DNA of 64,000 bases from CAG-177 sp964587915 (GTDB lineage Bacteria; Bacillota; Clostridia; Oscillospirales; Acutalibacteraceae). Location: the NCBI GenBank assembly GCA_964587915.1, contig CAZPMK010000003.1:39227-103226 (forward strand), given 5' to 3'. The notes under the pieces are model-generated. The model did not search any database. It was not told the DNA's origin and saw only the letters and a program-made list of their open reading frames with translations. Made by a program: the position numbers and the translations under genes. Positions 42,693 to 52,033 of this stretch are shown piece after piece; within the stretch, counting starts at the first letter, position 1; each line of letters opens with the position of its first letter.

Positions 42693-44936
42693 TTATGAGA
42701 ACATTTTTGCGAAGAAACCGAGAACCGTTACCGCAACCGCAGAAACAAATTCAATTACGTTGTCGGCGTCCTCAACCGTTGCGTCATAGCGTATACCCGC
42801 ATCACCGTCCGAGGGAGCAAAACGGAATTCGTCAACGCTGATGCTTGAGCTTCCCTGTGCCGAGAATACCAGCTTAATGTTTCTGACACCGTCAAGTCTG
42901 CCGCAGGGATAGGTCAAACCGCATTTGTTGCCGAAAAGATACAGCGTGTTGAGATCGAGAGTCACCGTATGCCACTGACCGTCAGCGGGGATAACGGCTT
43001 GATTTTCTCCCGTTCCCGCCGTAACGGGAGCGTACCATATAAAGGAATTTTTATAAAATCTGAGGCTGTCGAGAGAAACATCTGAATTTCCGTTATTGCG
43101 GACACGCACGGTGAGCTTGCCGTAATCCGAGAAATCCTTGTCAAAGTCACGGAAATACTGCATTATGCCGTTCTTCTTGTAGCCCGTAACGGGACTTACG
43201 GAAAAGCTGCCGTTATCGGAGGTTATTCCGAGACCGCCGTTTCCGCTGTAGGCGTGCTGACCGTTAATGCTTATTTCTGCATCCTCGGCACTCCATGCGG
43301 TGAAGAAGTTGGTGTATCTGCTGTTGTCATTGTGCCATATCGTATCGCTGTCGCATTCCGCCCATGTTTTTTCTATCCAATAATGCTTGCCGACTGTTTT
43401 ATCGGTCACAAATTGGCTTACGGGCATTAGAAGCTCGCCGTCATGAGTCGAATAAAGATTTACGCTCTGATTGTTTACGCAGTAGGCATATGTTGCACTG
43501 AGAGGCTGTGCTATATCGTCATTCCAAATTCTTACGGTATCTCTGCCGATTATCTCGGCATTCGCTTTAACGTAAATGCCGTCACTTCCGCAAACGGCAA
43601 AGCATTGAAGCTCATTTCCTTTTGAAGCGATGCCGTCACCGACATTTTCAAACGTGACATATATGCTCGAATCGGCACATCTTACGCTTTTAACAGATGC
43701 GGCGGTGTAGTTATCGTATTTGCCGTAGACCAGACCCTTTGCGGCAAATGCCATTCTCTCGCCGACCTCCTGCTTGCATTCGGGGTGGATATCGCCGATT
43801 TCGGGAAGATATGTAAGCGGAACATCGGTAATTGATACCATTGCTCTCGACTCGGGTCTTTGCTTTTGCATTCCGGCAAAGAGGATATTCATATCGCTGA
43901 GATAAAGTCCGTCATCGGAATAATAATACGAAGCAAGCTGTGTATATATAATTGGAAGCAGACCGTTTTCATATCCGAACAGCTCGGTATACGAACGCTG
44001 CATAAGGTCAAAGGCTATTGCATATCTGTCAACGCTTTCATGAAGCTGTAAGTTCGACTCACCCTGATACCAAACCATTCCCGAGAGCTTGAAATTCTTG
44101 AGTGCTTCAACCTTAAGATTATAGTTTGCGGTCATTGCCTTGTAGACATTCACCTTTGATTCGTTCCAATCGGATTTTTCGATATATTTGCCCTCCGAAA
44201 CAAGCTGACTCTTAAACTGAGCATCGGAGTCGATAGCTTCTCTTGAAAGCCAAACGTCAATGCTTGTTCCGCCGAGAGGTATATTCAAAATTCCTACGGG
44301 CATATCAAGCTCTTTACGCATTTCTGCGGCAAAATAATATGCAACGGCACTCATATTGTATATATCAATATTTTCGCCCGTTACCCATTTTGCTCCGGGG
44401 ATATCCTTTTGAGGCTCAACGGGTACAAGAGAATCGGAGCCTTTATATTCCGGAATGGGAGGAACAAGAAGAACACGAAGCCATTTATCGAGCTTTTGCT
44501 CTGCTTTGAGCATATCAAGTCCGCCCTTTGCCTGACCGAGATGATACTCCATATTGCTCTGACCGCTTGCAAGCCATTGTTCGCCGAAAACGACGTCATT
44601 GAGCGTTTCAAATTCAACGCCGTCCGCTTTGAGGACTATTTTGTATTGGTCGTAGCTTCCTGCGGGAGCGGTAAACGAAATGGAAAATGTACCGTCCGCC
44701 TTTATCTGAGATCTTGTGACTTCAACGGTGATTCCGTTCGGTGCGATAAGCTCGGCGGTAATAATACAGTTCGGCTTTCCCGTACCGGAAATTACGGCTT
44801 CCTCGTTCTGCTTAAAGAGCATCCCGTCACCGTAAAAGGTATAGAGCTTTGTTTCCGCTTCCTGTGCAAACGAAAACGGCATTACGGCGAACACACACAG
44901 TAACGCAAGGACTGCTGCAACAAGTTTTTTTATCAT
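42693..44936 (-). CDS. Secreted sialate O-acetylesterase-like SGNH hydrolase
   Basis: A 747-residue exported protein. Signal peptide: KKLVAAVLALLCVFAVMPFS, cut near FAQEAE. An N-terminal beta domain (about residues 30-125) precedes the SASA esterase core: WLASGQSNMEYHLGQ (block I serine) and SGMVWYQGESNLQLH (WYQGESN). The C-terminal part (about residues 510-700) is beta-rich, carbohydrate-binding-module-like. The last 20 residues (EFVSAVAVTVLGFFAKMFS) form a hydrophobic helix. It likely removes O-acetyl groups from sialic acid or another host glycan outside the cell. AAAGGAGA precedes the ATG. Confidence 0.85.
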   Translation of the reverse strand: MIKKLVAAVLALLCVFAVMPFSFAQEAETKLYTFYGDGMLFKQNEEAVISGTGKPNCIITAELIAPNGITVEVTRSQIKADGTFSISFTAPAGSYDQYKIVLKADGVEFETLNDVVFGEQWLASGQSNMEYHLGQAKGGLDMLKAEQKLDKWLRVLLVPPIPEYKGSDSLVPVEPQKDIPGAKWVTGENIDIYNMSAVAYYFAAEMRKELDMPVGILNIPLGGTSIDVWLSREAIDSDAQFKSQLVSEGKYIEKSDWNESKVNVYKAMTANYNLKVEALKNFKLSGMVWYQGESNLQLHESVDRYAIAFDLMQRSYTELFGYENGLLPIIYTQLASYYYSDDGLYLSDMNILFAGMQKQRPESRAMVSITDVPLTYLPEIGDIHPECKQEVGERMAFAAKGLVYGKYDNYTAASVKSVRCADSSIYVTFENVGDGIASKGNELQCFAVCGSDGIYVKANAEIIGRDTVRIWNDDIAQPLSATYAYCVNNQSVNLYSTHDGELLMPVSQFVTDKTVGKHYWIEKTWAECDSDTIWHNDNSRYTNFFTAWSAEDAEISINGQHAYSGNGGLGITSDNGSFSVSPVTGYKKNGIMQYFRDFDKDFSDYGKLTVRVRNNGNSDVSLDSLRFYKNSFIWYAPVTAGTGENQAVIPADGQWHTVTLDLNTLYLFGNKCGLTYPCGRLDGVRNIKLVFSAQGSSSISVDEFRFAPSDGDAGIRYDATVEDADNVIEFVSAVAVTVLGFFAKMFS

Positions 44937-45078
44937 TTTTTCAAGTCTCCTTTACTGTAAAACACAACACGGATTTATCCGCAGTATTCATACTATAGTA
45001 TAATTTAACACAATGAAAGGAATATTGCAATTGTTTTTCCGCAGATTCGTCAAATTTTCAAAATACTTCTTTTTCGCC
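44937..45078. other. Divergent gap before the pyr promoter
   Basis: Part of a 324-bp gap whose right half is the pyr promoter and leader. It contains the perfect palindrome ATACTATAGTAT (44990-45001) overlapping a TATACT-like -10 box for the leftward esterase gene, and a small CGGAT/ATCCG hairpin. The palindrome could be an operator; I found no good -35 box. Confidence 0.4.
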
Positions 45079-45107
45079 TTGACAATACCGCCGCCTTATG
45101 ATATACT
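45079..45107 (+). promoter_or_regulatory. Consensus promoter of the pyrimidine operon
   Basis: TTGACA (45079-45084, perfect), 17-base spacer, TATACT (45102-45107). Transcription should begin near 45114 and enter the attenuator. Confidence 0.85.
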
Positions 45108-45125
45108 TTTTGAGAAAACAAACGG

Positions 45126-45239
45126 AATCTTTAAGCAGATACAGAGAGATCGGCAAGATTTAACGAATATGTTTATGAGCAGGGTAAAAGCATATCCTGT
45201 TTTACAGCGTTGTCTTGCCCTGACGGCAGGGCTTTTTTT
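45126..45239 (+). promoter_or_regulatory. PyrR-type transcription attenuator of the pyr operon
   Basis: Three elements are visible. (1) A hairpin at 45126-45160, outer stem AATCTT/AAGATT, with upper loop ACAGAGAGAT (45141-45150), close to the PyrR-binding consensus loop CCAGAGAGGC. (2) A candidate antiterminator in which CAGGGTAA (45180-45187) pairs with TTGCCCTG (45215-45222). (3) A terminator GCCCTG-ACGG-CAGGGC then TTTTTTT (45217-45239). Pairing of element 2 destroys the terminator. In characterised systems UMP-bound PyrR stabilises element 1 and allows termination. The exact overlap of elements 1 and 2 is not clear here, and pyrR is not in the window. Confidence 0.75.
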
Positions 45240-45260
45240 ATGCCTGCGGAAAGGATTAAA

Positions 45261-46466
45261 ATGAAGAAAATCAGTGCTGAATTCATATGTCTTGAAGAGT
45301 ATAAAGCAACGGCAAATGCCGCAGCGGATTTTCTTTCTTTAAATGCGAAGTTCAACGCTCCGCAATATACCGTATTCCCCGGCTTTTGTGATGTGCATGT
45401 GCATTTTCGCGAGCCGGGTTTTTCGTATAAAGAAACAATCCGTTCGGGCTCTGCGGCGGCGGCTCACGGCGGATATACCGCAGTATGCACCATGCCGAAT
45501 CTGAAGCCGGTTCCCGACAGCACCCAAAATCTCAAAATGCAATCGGATATCATTGCACGGGATGCAAGCATAAATATCTATCCCTACGGTGCGATAACGG
45601 TTGACGAAAAGGGAGAACGTCTCTCGGATATGCAGGGTCTTTCATCAAAGGTAATTGCTTTTTCGGATGACGGCAGAGGAGTCCAGTCCTCGGAGCTTAT
45701 GCTTGAAGCGATGCAAACGGCAAAAAGGCTCGGCAAAATCATCGTCGCTCATTGCGAGGACAATTCACTTCTTCGCGGCGGATACATTCATGACGGCACC
45801 TATGCGGCAATTCACGGGCACAAAGGAATTTGCAGCGAAAGCGAATGGGGACCGATAAAACGTGACCTCGAGCTTGTCCGTCAAACGGGCTGTGCGTATC
45901 ATATCTGCCATATTTCCTGCAAGGAAAGTGTTGAGCTGATACGAAAAGCCAAGGCGGAGGGCTTGGACGTAACGTGCGAAACCGCACCGCACTATCTTCT
46001 TCTCGATGAAAGCAATCTGCAAGAGGACGGTCGCTTCAAAATGAATCCCCCGCTCCGTTCGGCAAAAGACAAAGAGGCTCTCATTGAGGGCATTTGCGAC
46101 GGCACGATAGATATGCTGGCAACCGACCATGCTCCGCATTCAAAGGAAGAAAAATCAAAGGGCTTAAAAGACAGCTCTTTCGGAATAGTCGGACTTGAAA
46201 CGGCGTTCGGTCTGATGTATACGGGACTTGTACGCAAGGGAATAATCAGTCTTCAAAAGCTCGTACGGCTCATGGCGATAAATCCGAGAGAACGCTTCGG
46301 CATTCCCTTGAATGACGATTTCACGGTTTGGGCACTTGAAGAAAAACAGACAATCAGCCCCGATGATTTTCTTTCGGCGGGCAAGTCAACACCGTTCATC
46401 GGAACGGAAATTTACGGAAAATGTCTCTTGACGGTTTGCAACGGCAAAACCGCCTATGAGTATTGA
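45261..46466 (+). CDS. pyrC: Dihydroorotase
   Basis: A 401-residue amidohydrolase closing the ring of carbamoyl-aspartate. FCDVHVHFREPGFSYKE contains the metal-binding HxH and substrate Arg. LATDHAPHSKEEK supplies the catalytic Asp, and KAGYTAVCTMPN-like HGGYTAVCTMPNLKPV precedes the lysine region. It is the class I (PyrC type found in Gram-positives). I start at the ATG at 45261 with GGAAAGGA upstream, because the longer frame to 45210 runs through the terminator. First gene of the operon. Confidence 0.95.
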   Translation: MKKISAEFICLEEYKATANAAADFLSLNAKFNAPQYTVFPGFCDVHVHFREPGFSYKETIRSGSAAAAHGGYTAVCTMPNLKPVPDSTQNLKMQSDIIARDASINIYPYGAITVDEKGERLSDMQGLSSKVIAFSDDGRGVQSSELMLEAMQTAKRLGKIIVAHCEDNSLLRGGYIHDGTYAAIHGHKGICSESEWGPIKRDLELVRQTGCAYHICHISCKESVELIRKAKAEGLDVTCETAPHYLLLDESNLQEDGRFKMNPPLRSAKDKEALIEGICDGTIDMLATDHAPHSKEEKSKGLKDSSFGIVGLETAFGLMYTGLVRKGIISLQKLVRLMAINPRERFGIPLNDDFTVWALEEKQTISPDDFLSAGKSTPFIGTEIYGKCLLTVCNGKTAYEY

Positions 46467-46491
46467 TAATTCATATTCAGGAGGAATAAAT

Positions 46492-49400
46492 ATGGCAAAA
46501 AGAACGGATATAAAAAAGGTACTCATCATCGGCTCGGGTCCCATAGTAATAGGTCAGGCGGCCGAATTTGACTATGCGGGTACTCAGGCGTGCCTTGCAC
46601 TCAAGGAAGAGGGCTATGAGGTTATTCTCTGCAACTCAAACCCCGCAACAATCATGACCGACACCTCCATTGCGGACAAGGTATACATGGAGCCTCTCAC
46701 TCTTGAATATATTGCTAAGATTCTCAGATACGAGCGTCCCGATGCAATAGTTCCCGGCATCGGCGGTCAGACGGGTCTCAACCTTGCAATGCAGCTTGAA
46801 AAGAAAGGAATCCTCAAGGAGTGCGGCGTTGAGCTGCTCGGCACTTCAAGCGAAAGTATCGAGCGTGCCGAGGACAGAGAGCTTTTCAAGGAAATGTGCG
46901 AATCAATCGGCGAGCCGGTTATTCCCTCCGAAATAACCTACAGCATTGAAGAAGCAAAGAAAGCGGCTCTTGATATAGGCTACCCCGTTGTTCTGCGTCC
47001 CGCCTTTACTCTCGGCGGCACGGGCGGCGGCTTTGCCAACAACGAAGAGGAGCTTTACGAAATAGGTCTCAATGCCTTTAAGCTCTCCCCCGTTCATCAG
47101 GTTCTTATCGAAAAAAGCGTTAAGGGCTACAAGGAAATAGAATTTGAGGTAATGCGTGACTCGAACGATCATGCAATCACCATATGCGGCATGGAAAACA
47201 TCGACCCCGTTGGCGTACATACGGGTGACTCTGCCGTTGTTGCACCGATTCTTTCTCTCAACGAGCACGATTTAAAAATGCTCAACGACAGCGCAATCAA
47301 AATTATCCGTGAGCTGAAAATAGAGGGCGGCTGTAACGTTCAGTTTGCACTCAATCCCTATTCAAGCGAATACTACCTTATAGAGGTCAACCCCCGTGTT
47401 TCCCGTTCCTCGGCACTTGCTTCAAAGGCAAGCGGTTATCCCATTGCAAGAGTCACCGCAAAAATCGCTCTCGGTATGGCTCTCGAGGATATTCCCGTTG
47501 CGGGCGGTACTGCGGCAACCGAACCGTCGCTTGACTATATCGTTGCAAAGTTCCCCCGTTTCCCGTTCGATAAATTCGCCGATGCACCGAACACTCTCGG
47601 CACTCAGATGAAAGCTACCGGCGAGGTAATGGGCATTGGCTCGACTCTTGAAGAATGTATACTCAAATCCGTTCGTTCGCTCGAAACGGGAGTATGCCAC
47701 TTCCATATTGCAAAGTTCGACAGCATGAGCAACGATGAGATTTTCGATTACATAAAGGATTTCCGTGACGATAATATCTATGCTATATTCGAGCTTATCC
47801 GCAGAGGTGTTTCAACCGATACGCTTCACAAGGCAACCATGATAACTCCCCTGTTCCTTGAATGCTTTGCAAAAATCGTTGAAAAAGAAAAAGAGCTTGC
47901 CGCAGAAAAGGGCAATCTCGAAGTTCTCCGCAGTGCGAAGCTCATGGGCTTCTCGGATAAATACATTTCCGGCGTTTGGGGCATGGCGGAAACCGAATTA
48001 TACAATTTGCGTAAAAAGAACGGTATTGTTCCCGTATTCAGAATGGTTGACACTCTGCACACGGGCAAGTACATTGCATATCTCTACTCATCCTACAGCG
48101 GAAGCAACGAATCCCGTCATACGGATAAAAAGAAGATCGTTGTTCTCGGTGCAGGTCCCATAAGAATAGGTCAGGGCGTTGAATTTGACTATTCCACCGT
48201 TCACGCCGTACAAACGATTCGCCGTGCGGGATATGAGGCAATAATCGTAAACAACAATCCCGAAACCGTTTCCACCGACTACACAACGGCAGACAAGCTC
48301 TATTTTGAGCCGCTCACTCCCGAGGATGTTATGGCAATCATCGACTTTGAACAGCCCGAGGGCGTTATCGCTTCTCTCGGCGGTCAGACAGCAATCAACC
48401 TTGCTCAGCCGCTCATGGACAGAGGCGTAAAGATAATCGGCACGGACTGTGCCGCAATCGAGCGAGCCGAAAACCGTGACAGCTTTGAAAAAATCCTTGA
48501 AGAGCTCCATATTCCTCAGCCCAAGGGCAAGGCGGTCACCAAGATTGAAGACGGTGTTGCCGCCGCGGCGGAAATCGGATATCCCGTGCTTGTCCGTCCC
48601 AGCTTTGTACTCGGCGGAAGAGCCATGCAGATAGTTGCAAATGAAGATCAGCTTCGTCATTATCTCAAAACAGCCGTTGAAATTGATGCCGACAAACCCG
48701 TGCTTGTTGACAAATATATCCAAGGCAAAGAGGTCGAGGTTGACGCAATTTGCGACGGCAGAGACGTTTTTGTTCCCGGAATCATGGAGCTTGTCGAGAG
48801 AACGGGCATACATTCGGGCGACTCAATAAGCGTATATCCGACATTCAGCATTTCAAACAAGGTCAAGGGAATTATACTGCAATATGCCAAAAAGCTCGGT
48901 CTCGGCATAGGAATCGTCGGTCTTTACAATATTCAGTTTATCGTTGATCAAAACGATGACGTGTACATCATCGAGGTAAATCCCCGTTCATCACGCACCG
49001 TTCCCTTCCTTTCAAAGTCAACAGGCTACAGCCTTGCGGATATTGCCACCGAGGTCATTCTCGGAAAATCCCTCAAGGAGCAAGGCATATTCGACATATA
49101 TCCCGAGGAGAAAAAGCGTTACTATGTAAAGGTACCCGTTTTCTCGTTCAACAAAATCAAGGGTCTTGATGCTTACCTCTCACCCGAAATGAAATCCACG
49201 GGTGAAGCAATAGGCTATGATGACAAGCTCAACCGTGCTCTCTATAAGGCGTTGCAGGCATCGGGCACTCATCTTCAGAATTACGGCTCCGTATTCGCCA
49301 CCATATCCGACAGAGACAAAGAGGAAGCCTTGCCGCTCATTCGCCGTTTCTACAATCTCGGCTTCAACATTCTTGCAACCGATGGTACGGCAACATTCCT

Positions 49401-49665
49401 CAAGGAGAACGGAATACGCACGCACGTGCTTGAAAAAATCAGCAACGGCAGTGAAGAAATCCCCGACGCAATCAGGCAGGGACACATCGCCTATGTTATA
49501 AATACCAAGGATATCGGTGCATCCACGCAGGAAAGCGACGGTCACAAGATTCGCCGCTGTGCAACCGAAAACAACGTTACCATGTTCACCTCTCTTGATA
49601 CCGTGAGAGTTCTTCTTGACGTTCTTGAAGAAACCACACTTACGATTTCAACAATAGATTCTTAA
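46492..49665 (+). CDS. carB: Carbamoyl-phosphate synthase large subunit
   Basis: A 1057-residue enzyme with two homologous halves, each an ATP-grasp synthetase: KKVLIIGSGPIVIGQAAEFD opens the first and KIVVLGAGPIRIGQGVEFD (about residue 557) the second. PGIGGQTGLNLAMQLE, LGGTGGGFANNEEE and the C-terminal methylglyoxal-synthase-like allosteric domain (about residues 930-1050) are all present, so it should be complete. It needs the CarA glutaminase, which is not in the window. The ATG at 46492 follows GGAGGAATAAAT. Confidence 0.97.
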   Translation: MAKRTDIKKVLIIGSGPIVIGQAAEFDYAGTQACLALKEEGYEVILCNSNPATIMTDTSIADKVYMEPLTLEYIAKILRYERPDAIVPGIGGQTGLNLAMQLEKKGILKECGVELLGTSSESIERAEDRELFKEMCESIGEPVIPSEITYSIEEAKKAALDIGYPVVLRPAFTLGGTGGGFANNEEELYEIGLNAFKLSPVHQVLIEKSVKGYKEIEFEVMRDSNDHAITICGMENIDPVGVHTGDSAVVAPILSLNEHDLKMLNDSAIKIIRELKIEGGCNVQFALNPYSSEYYLIEVNPRVSRSSALASKASGYPIARVTAKIALGMALEDIPVAGGTAATEPSLDYIVAKFPRFPFDKFADAPNTLGTQMKATGEVMGIGSTLEECILKSVRSLETGVCHFHIAKFDSMSNDEIFDYIKDFRDDNIYAIFELIRRGVSTDTLHKATMITPLFLECFAKIVEKEKELAAEKGNLEVLRSAKLMGFSDKYISGVWGMAETELYNLRKKNGIVPVFRMVDTLHTGKYIAYLYSSYSGSNESRHTDKKKIVVLGAGPIRIGQGVEFDYSTVHAVQTIRRAGYEAIIVNNNPETVSTDYTTADKLYFEPLTPEDVMAIIDFEQPEGVIASLGGQTAINLAQPLMDRGVKIIGTDCAAIERAENRDSFEKILEELHIPQPKGKAVTKIEDGVAAAAEIGYPVLVRPSFVLGGRAMQIVANEDQLRHYLKTAVEIDADKPVLVDKYIQGKEVEVDAICDGRDVFVPGIMELVERTGIHSGDSISVYPTFSISNKVKGIILQYAKKLGLGIGIVGLYNIQFIVDQNDDVYIIEVNPRSSRTVPFLSKSTGYSLADIATEVILGKSLKEQGIFDIYPEEKKRYYVKVPVFSFNKIKGLDAYLSPEMKSTGEAIGYDDKLNRALYKALQASGTHLQNYGSVFATISDRDKEEALPLIRRFYNLGFNILATDGTATFLKENGIRTHVLEKISNGSEEIPDAIRQGHIAYVINTKDIGASTQESDGHKIRRCATENNVTMFTSLDTVRVLLDVLEETTLTISTIDS

Positions 49666-49678
49666 AAGAGGTCATCAA

Positions 49679-50413
49679 ATGAAGCAAGGTATTTTTGAAA
49701 TATCGGAAAACCTCCGACTTACCGAAAATGTATACCGTATGCGTCTTTCGGGCGATGCATCGTCCGTTACCGCCTGCGGGCAGTTCATCAATATTCGCCT
49801 TGACGGACTGTATCTTCGCCGCCCCATATCCGTATACGACAGCGGCAAGGATTATGTCACGATAATTTATAAGGTTGTGGGAAAAGGAACGGAGCAAATG
49901 TCGAAAATGCAAATCGGCGAAAAGCTCGATGTTCTCACCGGCCTCGGAAACGGCTACGATCTTTCTCTTTCCGGCGAAAAGCCGTTGCTTTTGGGCGGCG
50001 GCGTAGGTGTTCCTCCGCTTTATATGCTTGCCAAGGAGCTGAAAAAGCAGGGCAAGAGCGTCAGCGTGATTCTCGGCTTCAACACCGCTTGCGAGGTATT
50101 CTGCGAGGAGGATTTCAAGGCTCTCGGCTGTTCGGTTACCGTCACCACGGCGGACGGCAGTTACGGCAAAAAAGGCTTTGTAACCGATGTGCTTCCCGAT
50201 GAATATTCATACTTCTACACCTGCGGACCCGAGCCCATGCTTAAAGCCGTATACAACGCTTCAAAAACGAGCGGTCAAATGAGCTTTGAAGAAAGAATGG
50301 GCTGCGGCTTCGGTGCCTGCATGGGCTGTTCATGCAAAACAATAGCGGGATACAAGCGTATCTGCAAGGACGGTCCCGTTATGAAAAAGGAGGAAATTCT
50401 GTGGGAAGATTAA
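49679..50413 (+). CDS. pyrK: Dihydroorotate dehydrogenase electron transfer subunit PyrK
   Basis: A 244-residue flavo-iron-sulfur protein. YLRRPISVYDS binds FAD, LLLGGGVGVPPLYMLAKEL binds the nicotinamide nucleotide, and GCGFGACMGCSCKT with a following Cys holds the [2Fe-2S] cluster. It passes electrons from PyrD to NAD. It overlaps pyrD by 13 bases, which is consistent with a 1:1 heterotetramer of PyrK and PyrD. AGAGG precedes the ATG. Confidence 0.95.
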   Translation: MKQGIFEISENLRLTENVYRMRLSGDASSVTACGQFINIRLDGLYLRRPISVYDSGKDYVTIIYKVVGKGTEQMSKMQIGEKLDVLTGLGNGYDLSLSGEKPLLLGGGVGVPPLYMLAKELKKQGKSVSVILGFNTACEVFCEEDFKALGCSVTVTTADGSYGKKGFVTDVLPDEYSYFYTCGPEPMLKAVYNASKTSGQMSFEERMGCGFGACMGCSCKTIAGYKRICKDGPVMKKEEILWED

Positions 50414-51318
50414 GCGTCAATCTTTGCGGAATCGAGCTTGACAACCCCGTTATCCCCGCTTCGGGTACTTTCGGATTCGGATATGAATTTGCAGAGCTTT
50501 ATGATATAAACATACTCGGCACGTTTTCTTTCAAAGGTACAACAAAGGATGCCCGCTTCGGCAATCCCACTCCCCGTATTGCGGAATGCACCGCAGGAAT
50601 GATAAACGCCGTGGGACTGCAAAATCCCGGTGTTGAAAAGGTCGTTTCGGAGGAATTACCCAAGCTGAAAAAGTGCTTCAATAAAAAAGTAATGGCAAAT
50701 GTCAGCGGATTTTCCGTTGAGGATTACGCCTACACCTGCGAAAAGCTCGATTCCGAGGAACAGGTCGGCTGGCTCGAGGTCAACGTAAGCTGTCCCAACG
50801 TACACGGAGGCGGAATGAGCTTCGGTACCGATCCTTCTGCCGCCGCACAGGTGGTTGAAGCGGTTAAAAGAGTCACGAAAAAGCCCGTTATAGTCAAGCT
50901 CTCCCCCAATGTCACGGATATCGTTGCAATCGCAAAAGCCTGTGAAAATGCGGGAGCAGACGGCATAAGCCTTATAAACACGCTTCTCGGCATGAGAATA
51001 GACCTCAAGACAAAAAAGCCCGTAATCGCCAATAAAATGGGCGGATTCTCCGGTCCTGCCATCTTCCCCGTTGCGGTAAGAATGGTATATCAGGTTGCGA
51101 ACGCGGTAAAAATCCCCGTTATCGGCATGGGCGGTGTCTCCTCGGCTGAGGATGTTATCGAAATGATGCTTGCAGGTGCAACGGCGGTTGAAGTCGGTGC
51201 GGCAAACTTAATCAATCCGTATGCCTGCCGTGACATAATCAATGCTCTGCCTGCGGCTATGGATAAGTACAATATAAACAATTTGAAAGATATTATAGGA
51301 GGCGTAAAAAATGGGTAA
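50401..51318 (+). CDS. pyrD: Dihydroorotate dehydrogenase catalytic subunit, class 1B
   Basis: A 305-residue FMN-dependent TIM barrel. It shows NPVIPASGTFGFGYEF, NVSGFSVEDYA, EVNVSCPNVHGGG with the catalytic cysteine and VIGMGGVSSAEDVIEM with the phosphate-binding glycines. Class 1B is indicated by the PyrK partner. The GTG at 50401, seven bases after AAAGGAGG, is the start; a longer frame back to 50332 lies inside pyrK. Confidence 0.95.
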   Translation: MGRLSVNLCGIELDNPVIPASGTFGFGYEFAELYDINILGTFSFKGTTKDARFGNPTPRIAECTAGMINAVGLQNPGVEKVVSEELPKLKKCFNKKVMANVSGFSVEDYAYTCEKLDSEEQVGWLEVNVSCPNVHGGGMSFGTDPSAAAQVVEAVKRVTKKPVIVKLSPNVTDIVAIAKACENAGADGISLINTLLGMRIDLKTKKPVIANKMGGFSGPAIFPVAVRMVYQVANAVKIPVIGMGGVSSAEDVIEMMLAGATAVEVGAANLINPYACRDIINALPAAMDKYNINNLKDIIGGVKNG

Positions 51319-52009
51319 GGATGTTATCGTTGCCTGTGATTTTGCAAGCAAAGAAAAAACTCTCGAATTTCTCGACTTATTCAAGGAGAAAAAACCGTTC
51401 GTAAAAATCGGCATGGAGCTTTTCTATGCCGAGGGCCCCTCTATCATAAAAGAAATCAAGAGCAGAGGTCACAAGATTTTCCTTGATCTCAAGCTCCACG
51501 ACATTCCGAATACCGTCAAAAAGGCAATGGCTGTTCTCTCGGGTCTTGATGTTGACATTTGCAATCTTCATGCAGGCGGCACAATCGCAATGATGGAGGC
51601 GGCTCTCGAGGGACTTACCCGTCCCGACGGCACGCGTCCACTGCTTATAGCCGTTACTCAGCTCACCTCAACCAATCAGGAGAGCATGGAGAACGATTTG
51701 CTCATTAAAGAACCGATAGATAAAGTTGTCATGCACTATGCCGCTAACGCCAAAAAAGCGGGTCTTGACGGCGTTGTTTGCTCACCTCTTGAAGCAGGAA
51801 AGGTGCATGATGTTTGCGGTTCTGACTTTCTCACCGTTACCCCCGGCGTTCGCTTTGCCGACGGTGACAAGGGCGACCAAAAGCGTGTTATGACCCCGTC
51901 CGAGGCTAAAAAAATCGGCTCGGATTATATCGTTGTCGGCAGACCCATCACCGCCGCCGAGGATCCTGTTGCCGCATATGAACGCTGTGTAAGTGAATTT
52001 GTCGGATAA
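51311..52009 (+). CDS. pyrF: Orotidine 5'-phosphate decarboxylase
   Basis: A 232-residue enzyme that makes UMP. VIVACDFASKEKTLEF and FLDLKLHDIPNTVKKA contain the Asp-x-Lys-x-x-Asp catalytic set, with the closing GVRFADGDKGDQKRV and DYIVVGRPITAAEDP phosphate-binding segment. Length matches class I PyrF (Gram-positive type). Its start overlaps pyrD by 8 bases. Confidence 0.95.
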   Translation: MGKDVIVACDFASKEKTLEFLDLFKEKKPFVKIGMELFYAEGPSIIKEIKSRGHKIFLDLKLHDIPNTVKKAMAVLSGLDVDICNLHAGGTIAMMEAALEGLTRPDGTRPLLIAVTQLTSTNQESMENDLLIKEPIDKVVMHYAANAKKAGLDGVVCSPLEAGKVHDVCGSDFLTVTPGVRFADGDKGDQKRVMTPSEAKKIGSDYIVVGRPITAAEDPVAAYERCVSEFVG

Positions 52010-52033
52010 AAATAAGGCTAAGGAGAAGAAGAA

